In this document: positions 9,379-21,300 of the stretch, in pieces
How the letters are laid out: every line of letters begins with the position of its first letter
Position numbering within the stretch: position 1 is the stretch's first letter
Source: Cristatella mucedo
Lineage: Eukaryota; Bryozoa; Phylactolaemata; Cristatellidae
Length of the DNA: 60,000 bases
Direction: 5' to 3'
NCBI GenBank assembly: GCA_009760855.2
Contig: WPIO01000024.1
Coordinates: 2,705,001 to 2,765,000 of the forward strand
Translations under genes and position numbers: made by a program
The notes under the pieces: model-generated
The model's database searches: none
What the model was told of the DNA's origin: nothing
What the model saw: only the letters and a program-made list of their open reading frames with translations

Positions 9379-12300
9379 GTGAGTAGATCGCTGGCGCAGC
9401 TTTTCGGCCTCTGCCATTGCCTCTGCTCGTGCTGCCTCTGCTGCTCTGCGCTGCTGCCCTCTTTGATACGGGCAGCAGCGCAGAGTTGGAGAATAATATT
9501 CCCCCTATCAGCTGACCGGGCTGAGCTGTGTTGGTGCATGCTTGATGAACAGGCATGAGCATGCATATTGGCACCGGACACCTGTAGTTGAATCTTGACC
9601 TTGAACTCGAGGGCAGTAGGCAAAATGTAGCAGCTCGAAAGTACGACGCGACTGGTTTGTCCCAGTCGAGCGGCTGTTCACACTGCGTAGGACACGTGCT
9701 GCAGGCCGTGGATTCGTGTCCTGAAGCAGGCAATTCTTTACTTCCGCCGGCAACAAGTGCCGGTAGATGCCGATAGGCTTCTGCCGCTGCAAATACGAGG
9801 TCGTTGTGTCGACTGACCTTTGCTGTTCGCTTTGCATGCTTTTACAAAGTGCTGAAAGCAGGAGTGCTGGTCATGCGGCTGCCTGTAGATGCGTTTCTTC
9901 TTCATTTTGTGTGTCTAGTGTGCATTCTTTGATGGTTGGGTGGTGAGGGCAACATGTGCCGTATGCCAGCTTCAGGGTTTCCAAGCCAGTTCAGAGGGGG
10001 TGGTGGCTTGGGTTTCAATAGAGTTCTGCAGAAACTGCTGCTGTAGCAGAAGAGATAGAAGGGTGGTTAGATCCTGAGATTAAACTGTTAAACCCTGTTA
10101 AACTCCTTTCTCCCTCCTCATTGCTTGTATCAGATGGCTACTGGCCAGTCCTGTTTGGAGGCTTGCTGCATTGGGAGTCTATACACTTTTTTTTCAGGCT
10201 CGTGGCATGTTCTGTTTGTCTTGCTAATGGGTTCGATCCCAATCCCGCATGCTTGCATTACTCAGCGATGTTAAAGTAACATCATCATAAGTCAAGCTCA
10301 CATATGATAATCGACTGGTACTGCATTTGTGTCAGCATTTTGGTCGCTTCAGCACTCTAATTTCACAATCTAATCTCAATTCGAGTCATCACATTTTGCT
10401 GTGCCCCCATGGGTGTTACCAAGTCATGTTAGTTTATGCACAATTAAAAGATGTGAAGCCAAACTTTACACTGACGGAGTTCTACTGACGACCTACTAAC
10501 AAGACTATGCTTGCTCACTAGACCGACCCCTAATATAGGGTAAATTAGAACCTAGCAAAAACATAACATTACCTGTAACCATTTGCTAAGGCAGTGGTTC
10601 TCAACCTTCCTAATGCTATGTCCTTTTAATACTGTTCCTCAAGTTGTGGCGACCCCCAACCATAAATTATTGTGTGTGAAATGTGGAAATCGTGTTTTCC
10701 GATGGTGTTAGGCAACCCCTGAGAAAGGGTCGTTCGACCCCCAAAGGGGTCGCGACCCACAGGTTGAGAACCTCTGTGCTAATGGTTGCTTGCAGCCACT
10801 CAGAAAGTCTCCCCAAGAGCTATTGGTTTTGGGTAAATGTGGAGAAAAAAATAGACAATATTGGTCCAATAATCGAGTATTTGCTTGGGGCATCTCTGTA
10901 AAAGACAAACTTAAGAGATTAGTGATTAGATGTTAGATTAGAGATTTGAGATGTTGGAGATGAGATCTGAGTTTTTGACGATTTCTATTAAAAAATAAAG
11001 CATTACAAATGATAAGAGCTTACCATGTCACGACTGCAAATAAGCTGTAAGCAATATATTTACAAATACAAGATTGACCCATTTCTTTATCATACGCTAC
11101 GTGTGTTCTAAAACGTTGAACCTTTGTACGTTGAGGTACTTATTTGCTGCTTGTTGAGGTACATGCTTGTGGCTTTTAACTGCTCCATTTAAAGTGTAGC
11201 TTAGTGCCTTGTAAATTACTTAACTCAGCCAATAGTGCATGCATAAACAGGAAATTTCACTTACGAGTTCAGCTCTTTTTGTGCACCACTGCAGTTGCTC
11301 ATTTTTGATTTCGGTTGGATACTTTTGGTCATCAGGGTTTGCTTGGGGCTGGTTTTAGCATTTGCATGTTGATTTTGACTCACGGACTTTAAAATCGTAT
11401 ATCTTGGTGGCTTGTGAGTGTGCTAGGGATACATGTTGGCAGCTTGGGAGCTAGGATAACCATTGTGATCTCGGTAAGCATTTTGGGTTTCTAATTGTGA
11501 TGCACTATGCAAATGTACCTGTATCTTCTGGCACCTAGTTGGCCAAGTTATGTTTCTTACGTTTTGCGTCCTCCGAGTAGCCTCCTTCAACTGCATACAA
11601 GGCAATAGTGGGCAAGCAGTTTTCCTTCACTTGTTTTCTAGGAAGGTGACGAGTATCACCGAGCCGACAGCGTCACGATCTACAACACGGAAACACAGTT
11701 GTGGTAAGGCTCCAGCGTGCTTGCTTACTGCTGCTTCTGCACCATCTTTACTCACGGTGCCATTCTTATTGCCTGCCAAGCATGTCATCTTATGCCCAGC
11801 TTTCATGCCCAGAGTTGGTTAGGGGGAGGCTCTCCGGATGCCAGCAGTCGTCATTCGCAATCGTAGCTTTAAAGAGCCCAGCAGTCGGGCACCTCACAAA
11901 TCTAATTCGATTGCTTAATAATAATACAAATAATAATAATAAACTTGTTAAAGCGCTCTCAGAGAACTCGGATCTCTTTCTGGATGCTTTACATTTGCTG
12001 CAAATGAAACACGATCGATGGTGAGTGGTATATTGCTTGATAAACAGCATGAATAACATGGTTAGAGGTAACATGCACTGGGTCAGCATGCAAGTGTGGT
12101 TAGTGGCAGTATGCAACAGTGTCAGCACTCATAAGCACATACAAGACGAATAACAGGGACCCACTAAATGCTGTCATAAATAGGTGCATTTTAAATTTCC
12201 TTTTAAATGTGGTTAAGTCAGGGGATATCGTGACGCAAGTCGGGAGTACTTGGCCGTTTGCTTTGGTGTGGGTACTTTTAACCTGTATAGTCGGTAGTGA

Positions 12301-15300
12301 CTACTGAGCTTCGGAAGCTTTTCTAAAACTAAACTCTCTGCGAATCGAGATGCAGAGAAAGCTGTTCTTAAGCCTGCCACTGTCCCCTGGGAAAGGATAC
12401 AAGCATGGAGGCGACAGTAACATGGTGTAATGATAAGCCAGATGCCTTGCGCAAACTTTGAAAAATGGAGTCTGCAATGTAATTTGTTGTATCCGTCTAT
12501 ATCTCCTAAAAGCCACAGGGACAAAGGGGGTGTTAGGCAAGGAAGTTGTCTATAGCATGCTTAAAGTCTTAGTAGCTTTTGGTGCGCACACGGTTGCCAA
12601 CAGACTCAGTCTCATGCAGCAAAGAGAAAGTGAGAAGCATAGTTGAGCTAGGATGGCAGTCGAAGAAGTGATTAGCATAGAAGTAGCAGCTCAGGACGGT
12701 CGGAAAGGATGTACCACAGTCGGCAGCAAATTGAGGGTGACATTCACGCAGCAGCTTCAGCTGAGGTATTCAACTTGCTTGGGGGGGGGGTACTGGCTGC
12801 TGCCAATCCATCATGTCAAGCCTTCTTGCAAAACTGTCTGTTCAGATTGCATTCCCTTCTGCTGCCGAGCACGTGTTCCTTTCTTTAAAGCATGCTAACG
12901 TTTCGTCTTCTGGAATGGCACTGTAGTGACTTGGTGGATGCAGCACGAAGACTTACGGGATTCTGCATTTTGCCTCCAAAGCCTTTATTGGCTCAGGTCC
13001 CTGGCTATTTGAAAGCGCTTGTGTGATGTCAGAATAGTGGGACTTATTATTTGAATCCACAAGCTGCTTGTCTAAACTACCGAACGAGGCTGTCAGTTTG
13101 GCAATCAGCGTTCATGCTCTTGCACTAGTATCCTGCGACTGCTGTGTGCTATTTATCAGTCTCCTACGTCCCCATGTGAGTGTTGTAGGCCCACTAAGCA
13201 GACTTTGTAGCTACTGATCATCTGGTGAAAGGTATCTTGGGAACAGGACAACCAGATTGAGTGAAGAGGCTATAGGAGATATGCCGGCCAGCCATGCTGC
13301 CCTGGTTCGGTTCCAGGAGTTAGGTTCTTGTCATTAACGACCAACGTCGTGGGCATGAACCCTGAGTGATATGTAAAGTGCCTGGATGGAGAGTAAGCTC
13401 TCTTAGGGTGCTATGTAAATGACCATATTTGCCATAATGATCACAATGTCATAATTTTGTATTTTGTATGTCTGTATTGAGGATTTAGTTTCCCAGTTTC
13501 TGAGTGACTCTAGGTTTGCCCATAACTATGAAGTTGGTTTGTCGACAGCCACTTCGAGTAAAGTTAAGGAAAGTAAAGTATAGGTCGGCTGTTTCCACAG
13601 TAAGCAGGCAATAAGGGACGCCTGCTAATAATGTAATTATAATAACAATACGCTTGATAAAGCGCCCTCTGAGAACTCAATCTCTTCCTAGGCGCTTTAC
13701 ATTTGCTGCAAAGAGAAACGCGATTGAATGGCGATAATATCATGCTTGATGGAGTACTTGAACTCGTGACCAGGGTCGTAAAGTGTGAGCGCCTAGCTTG
13801 CTAAGGCCTGCTGCCACCGGGGCATTGGAGCCACGTCTCGCGCCAGCTGACTCGAAGGCCATCGTGCTTTGCAGGCAGCATGCCAAGCTGACGCTGACGA
13901 GGCCACCTCAGCATCAGCAGCAGCAGCATCATCTTAGCCAGCACGAGCGCAAGCACTACGCTGGTGCATTGGCCGGCTACGTGCATGCCGACCCCAGTAA
14001 CGAAGACTTCGACACTGCCGCAAGAGTGCAGCTCGTACGCTCGTCGGGTGCCTGCGGTGTGCACGTGCCCGAAAGCGACCTGCTCTATGTCTACGGTGGT
14101 CACACTGTCGAGGGCAAGTCGGCGTCACTGCTGTGCATCGACCTGCGAAGGCTGACGTGCCACCGGCTGCTGCCCGACGGGCCTTTGGCCGTGGATAAGC
14201 TGGTGGGATGGCACTGGAAGAACAGGTCAGAGCTTGGCTGCTGCTGCTGCTGGTCGCAGCCAGCATTGTTTATTGCAGCTGGCTGCAACTTCGTCTGCTG
14301 CAGGCTGCCTACCTTTGTCCATTGAACAACTGACACCGTGGCCGAGTGCCAAAATCTGGTTAAAGGGGGCATGTCCAACTAGTTACCCATCCTTTCGGTC
14401 TGATGGTGACTCATGGCAGCTGCATGCTCTTGGCAAGAGGCTAGCATTCGTCGGGTTGTACGTGACTGGGGCTTGCAGATTACGCTGCCTACTCATTTAG
14501 AAAAGTGCATATCATCGACCCATGTCACCGGGATGCCTGCCAAAAAACAGTCACATAAGTTCATATTGCAAAGTCTCTCGTTCATTGTACTCTTAACTTC
14601 GTGGCACTGGTGTCATGCTGTTGGCATCAATGACATGCATGTAACAGATAGTTCGACACTAGTTTTAGCTTACTCGTGACTAGCAACTGAACCGACCATG
14701 TAATTTGGTGGAGTATCGAATTTTAGGGCTAGCACGGTTGATTTGTCGAAGCAGGCCGTAGCAAAAACAGAATAACAAATCAGTTAGAATTACACAATGT
14801 GTATTTACCGAATAATTCTGGTGCACTATTCTATACACGGACTCGGATGGAAATTTGAATGATTAATGAAAGCATACTAAATGATTTAACAGCCTCTTTT
14901 GTATAGCTTTACGGCTATCAATACCACTTGCTTCGGCAATAAGGGATCGCCCACCGCAGGATTAGAACCCACGACCTCGGGACGGAAGTCGTGAAAAGCA
15001 ACCGCCTTACTTGGTGTGCCACCAGGATCGCCCACTGCAGGATTTGAACCCACGACCTCGTCCGGATAGCGTGGAAGGCAGCCACCTTGAAAAAAATGTG
15101 GGCCATCACAACTTTTGGCGAGCGTTTGTAAGGGTTCGAATGTCAGGGTTATGATTCAGCATTGCAAGGGCTTGTGGAGACGATGGAGGTGCACGGTTGC
15201 GAATGGACTGGCTTATACTACAGCCACAACGTGGGCCGATAATAAACGGCTACTCTGCTCGTGTTTGGAAAGCTTGTGGACCGCCAATAAATAATTAGTC

Positions 15301-18300
15301 AAGTGGGCTCCAGGCTGCCTGGTCTGTCAAAATTTGCAAGTTGGCCGACTCTATCCTCTTTGTCCAGAGGTCTTACGTGAGAGCGACATGAGATGTCCTT
15401 TCATTCTTGCAGTACCGTATCCCATATCTGAGGTGTGTAGTACTATGTAAATCTGGCTGCCGTTCCAGGCAATATTTATTTGTATCATTTGCAGTCGAGC
15501 CGAACTGTAAGGACGTTGGGCTGATGCACAAGTGGATGGCTAGAAGTGCAGGCTTGGTGCATTCAGCTCTTTAGGAGTGGAGATGATTCGAATGTGATCA
15601 ATTGTTCAAATGTGACTTGTCAGTGAGATTGAGCATGCTATGCAAGTGTCTTATTTTTATAGTTTTTATTATTACTTGCTCATTGGAACTAAGGAAATAA
15701 CTAATTTAGGTCTAGCAGTTCTACCTTGAAATTTCAGGCATTAGACTTTTTCTTATCGCAGTGCAGTGATCTCTGCTGATTCTCAAGGCAGGCTTTTGTC
15801 AGGAAAGCTTCCCTTTGGTCGGCCCAGAGGCTCCTGTGGCCGGCAATGTCAAACGTTGCTTCTGGGTTTTTAGCCCGGAGTGAGGTACTTGCACTTTATG
15901 ACCCAGGTTGGGGTTCCGAGTCTGGCATCATGCAATACTCGATTGCCCGCTGTAAAAAGTGGTGATAGCCGTCAAGCTCTTCTGTGGTTATATGCTGGTT
16001 TGGAACAGTGGTTAAGGTGTTTGACCTAACCAAGGTCAAGGTGAATGCATTTGATGACCGAGGTCGCGAGCTTGAGCCCTCGTGGCATATGTGATCTTAG
16101 CAGCATATGTAAAGTGCCTAGAAAGAGATTAAGTTCTCTGAGGGCACCATAACAATGTATACTAGTTATTATTATTATTAAGTTCTCTTAGGGCACGATA
16201 CAAGTGAATTATATTTTATATGATTTAAGGTTGTTGGATCAGCAAACTTTTACTCTTTTCTTTACTTCCATCTTGATGTCCTACTGTGGTGGAGACAAAA
16301 GGTGGATGAGCAAGGGTACGGTACGATTGTAGCTAAAGCTTGTTCTTTTGCATTTATATACTAGTAATAATAGGTCGTTTGTATAGCACCCTAACTGAGC
16401 TTAATCTCGATCCAGGTGCTGCATAATTTGTGTCGAGAGAATCAGTGCCCAATGGTTGGTGACATGCATGGTTTCAATCTTGCAAAGCACACAAGTATCA
16501 TGCTCACTCCAGCATGCCTAAGCAATCATGAAAACACTCATGGCAACCGGTTAGGTAGACTTATGGCTAGCTAGTGTCATGCATTTAATCAGGCACAAAG
16601 GCGCAGGCAGAGCACATTGTAAAAAAGAAAGACATTTACTCTAGCTACGGTAAAGCTGTAGGTATTGACCTTGCCTGAAAGTGGGTCCCAGACTCGTGGT
16701 GCATACCAGCTTGATCGCCAAGCATTCAGTTTAGTGGAAGGGTGGCTAGAGGACTAGTTGCTGAAGAGGACGGTGCAAGAGCACACTGGGGGAGCAAAGG
16801 GGGCCGGATGGGTATGCTGTTGCAAGTAAAATAACCCATGTAGCTGGCTCACTCAGGAGTTTGCCAGGTCGTCTATTTCTTGGCTTTAGATGAGAGACTT
16901 CAGAGGCAGTCGACCAATCAGGGACAGGCTACAAAAGCAATATGGATGCCTCCTTCGTAGAAGCATTTCGTGGAGAGACGAATCCCTGAGACTGTAAGGA
17001 TTCAAAGTTAAAGAGCTTATTGATTAAAAAGAGCTGCCTATAAAAGGACTGTGGTTAAGTTTTCGATGACTAGTTTGCAAGCCCAAATAGGCGGCAGCAT
17101 ATATGCGTCCCGGATAGCCTTCATTTCCATTTGCTGACAAACAAGAAACTTTTCGACCTCCACACTTCCGAGATTTTCCTTGTTTCCAAGTAAGAGCAAA
17201 TGTACAAGTCACAGCCCGACAATGAAGCTAATCTCAATTCTCAACTGTACCCAGCGTAGACATGGCTGGTTTGATGCTAATTCGCAGTCGATATGAGTTC
17301 TCCGGTGTCAGGACTCCGAACGTTAGCTAGTGTAGACACAGCCAGACTGAGGATCTTGAAATCGGTTCGATGCTTGATAGGGAGCTAGTGGTGTTCATAA
17401 AAAGTGGCATGATCTGGCACCTATGTCGGTGATGAGAGACCGGACTAGTCGCTGAGTTTTGCACCACTTGCAGACAATTAAGCGCACAGGCCGGAAGTCC
17501 CGAATAGAGGGAACTACAATAATCTAAACACAGGGTCACAAGCAGGTGAACTAGTTTGGCTTTCCTACTCTTATCTAAGCAGGCCCTGATTTTGACGATT
17601 TTCTATAGTTGAAAGTAGCCAGACGACCGTAAGGGAAATGGGCTCATCTAATGACAACATTTCTACTATCCGAAGGAAGGTAGCGTAGTTGTAAATGTAG
17701 GTAACTGGTACAACTGACAACTTTCTGTCAGTTCGTAGTGTCAGTCACCGCTAAAGTCATATTCATACCGTGCAGCTTGCACAGTGTCTGAAACTTGCAA
17801 AACTAATCGTCTTGCAAGTCTGCACAGATGAGCCACCGTGTGAACTCAAGCAGCATATTTTGAGCAGGAAACCAACATGCATTACCATATATTGGCACTA
17901 ACAGCATGTAGGAGAGTACTGTCAAACCTTGGTTAAAGCAACACCTATTTGTGATTGCCCCCTGCTCGTAAGCTAAACCTTTGACTGGCTCTGATGTCTT
18001 AAGCTGCATTCATGCTGGAAAATGTTCAGCTGGCCTAGCTCACCGATCTTGCTCTCGCGTCATCTCTTAGTAAGGGGGAGGTGGCAGGTGGCCGATGGGA
18101 AGGATCTTTTATTTGGGTTCATGGTAGGAAAGTTCTTGGTTGGAACAGTAATGGCCTATCCCACTTCTACTGGCTGAAGAAACTTCAGAGAATTAGCTAG
18201 GCTGAGTAAGGGGCAGATGACACACATTTGAGACTGAAATCGTAATTAAGTAGCGATTTTAAGCTTAAGGCTACTAATCAGGGATTAGTAACACCAGTCG

Positions 18301-21300
18301 TGATTTTTTCGAAGCTTACAGAATGGCTTTAGGGCGAGGGTGCTGGCTGTTATCGTGGTTTTTCGAAGCGTGCAGAATGGCTTTAGAGTGAGGGTGCTGG
18401 CTGTATCATCATGTACTCTACTCAACTCTAGGAGGAGAGGCAGCTTAGGGGAGCCTCTCTGCAGTTCAGGTCGACTGCGTAGTCTCACAGCCTCTCCATG
18501 TCATTTTTAGGCTTCACTACTTCGGTGGCTATGGCAGACGGCCAGCCGTTGGAGGTGGTGGAGATTGCCTGGTGGACATCACCAGTGTAAGCCTTGCAGC
18601 GGCTGGTGTCCATCAGATCCCGCATGTGAATAGAGAGGCGGCAGCAGCAACGTGGTGTAGCTTGCATTTTGAGCGCCGAGCATACAGCTTTCATTTATTG
18701 ATGGAGAATTGGTCTTCCGCATTTGCAATTGCAGCCTGCTTGCCCGTGTAGTAGCTCGCTTTAGTTTCCTTGCCAGTTTGTCTGTGCGTATGGAGTGATG
18801 TGCGACAAGCGCAGTTGTTTCTTTGAGTGCTGCTAAGGTTTACTGGGCCTTAATTTTTCTCTCTACCGTCCCAGATGTACGGCTACGTGTGGCTAAACGA
18901 GCTGGTTTCTTACGACCTCAATAGCGGAATGTGGAGGTACGAGAACACCAAGGTGAGACCGTGCTTTGTCTCGCCAAACGAAGAACGGCAGCTGTCACGC
19001 ATCATGCATGCCCCAGCTTGCAGCCGATTACACGATCCTTTCTTATTGCTTCGCAGCACCTCTTCAGCTGCTGGCACTGGGACGAGCCAGCTTGTGCTCT
19101 GGCGACTGCAGTGAGAAATCCACTCCCACCTGCATTCTCTCTAATCCCTACAGGCCTTATCTTTCTATTCATTGACGTACGATTGCAAAAAAATTTAATA
19201 TCGCGCGAAGTACCAAAAGGTTTCGACGCTAGCTTTCAGATTTATTCGTTCTCCTTCTCTAGCCTTCTTATCTCTGGCAGTTCCTAATCAGGCTTCCCAT
19301 AGTATCAACTGCTCTGCTGACTCAGGTCGTTATGGTTCACCTGTGGCTTAGTAAAACCTCAATCCTTTGGAGACCCTGTCCTCAGTTCCTATTATCCCAT
19401 AGCTTGAGACCCAATTGCCGCTGACATCACGATATCTCCTGACTTGGCGACCTTTATTTCATAATAAACCTACCCGGTCCTCACTGCGATTGCTTCGTCT
19501 GTGTGAATTGTTCTTTGTGTGCTTATGCTTGCTGAAAATGTGCAAACTATCTCAAACCAATTGACATGCTGCCTAGAAATATATTTAGTTTTATTATGGT
19601 GCTAACTGTTTAATTATTATTGTTGGTGGTATAAGATCTCACCCTCGAGATTGGTATGTCGAGCATCACTCCCTAGATGTCTGCCTGTAATCTAGGCACA
19701 CTATTACAAAACGGCTTGCTTTAAATTAACACATCCTTAATGCTCACCTGTTCTTTCATTACGTGTGCAGTGGATCAGTTGCTTAAATTCATTCATTTGG
19801 TCCTGCTGTCCCAGCCGTGCATGTCTTATGTAATGTAATGTATCTCCGTCTGTAACTCCACAAAGTCGTAAAGACCATGTGGGTGTTATGCAGGAGTTTT
19901 ATATAGCGCACTCACAGCCTAAGCGGCTTTCGGTACGCATTCGGTAGCCAACAGACTTCGTCTCACGCAACAAGTCTCACGCAACAAAGAGAAAGTGGGA
20001 AGCATAGCAGAGTCGTGAGAGCAGTTGAGGTAGTGAATAGTGTTGAAGTAGCAGCTCAGAACCGCTGAAAAGGATGAGCCATAGTCGGCAGTAGGAGAGT
20101 AGTTGTCGTTGCGTAAGAATTGTGGAAGCGAGTTCCACAGTCTAGGACCTGCAGACCTAAAGCTTCTGTCGCCAACTGTCTTTAAGTGGAGGAATGGGTT
20201 AGCTAGTTTATGTCCACACAGGACCTGAGAGCGCGAACAGGCTGAAACTGATGTCTTACAGCTGGCTTCACCTTGGTGCCTTTTTTGCTAACTGTAACTA
20301 GGCTACACTTGTGATACTGATGTGCAGGTGGATGTCGGGATAATTGGCAGTGCCTTTGCCCCTTTTTATTGCAGTGGGGGGGTCTGCGTGTTTTCCTGTG
20401 CCGTTAGTACTGCATCTTCAGACGAACACACTAAGTGATAAGTGGACTTGCTGTAATGATCTGATTTAGGGTACACCACCTTCGCCAAGAGCTGCTCATG
20501 CTGGCGTGCGACTCGGAGCAAAGGTGTACATTTTTGGTGGACGCAGTGGTGCTTTGCGTCTCAATGACCTTCACATCTTGGATCTGTCAACAATGTCCTG
20601 GTCTGGAAGGTCTGTCGTGTGTTTGGCTGCCAGCTGCTCTTTGGTGGTTTGCATCTCTTAAGTGGTTGGTAATTTTTAAAGCTGCAAAGCTAAAAAGGAA
20701 GTGGGTTGACATAAAAAAATGTTGCATTTTTGTATGCTAATCTGAGGGGCTCGGATGTGCTTGCAGGCTCACCGTAAAGGGTGAAGAGCATGTGGTAGGA
20801 CGATCATGGCATTCTTTCACCCCAGTCGACAGTGAGTTGATATTGTTATATGGTGGCTTTTCCACAGAGCAGGTTGTGTTAAGTGAGTATTATTTTCTCA
20901 TCCATTCACGGCTGTTATATGTATAAAAAATCAGCCAAACTGCATATCTCATTCTCGATCATGCAGCTTTTGTTATTTTTGCCGGCGTAATTCGCTTTTG
21001 AACTCTTACCAGTGTAGCATTTCGGGTAGTAATCCGGGGATCGTTTAGTAGTTTATTGGGTGTCGGCTCGTTGGAAACTTTGGAGCACGAAACATGGACG
21101 ATGTTGCTAAGCGAGGAGAAACAGGATCCTCAGCTGAAAAGCTCTGTAAACGTTGCTAGCACTGGTGATAGTAGTGCAGGTCTCAGAAAGCTGCTTCGAA
21201 TTGTCAATGCATTAGTTAGTTTGCTTGGGCTGTCCAAGTTTTTCTAGCAATCTGTGGGTGGCAAGCAAAGTCGATTGGTATAGCATTTTGCCACCGGTCG

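Noticed and set aside
9105-9837. Overlapping - strand frames of 100-170 codons
   Set aside because: Antisense to Kelch exon 1 and its flanks; no domain, no consistent splice sites, and the + strand exon is supported by the family alignment.
13801-14378. Four frames on both strands across Kelch exon 3
   Set aside because: Shadows of the real + strand exon in a GC-rich, repeat-containing stretch.
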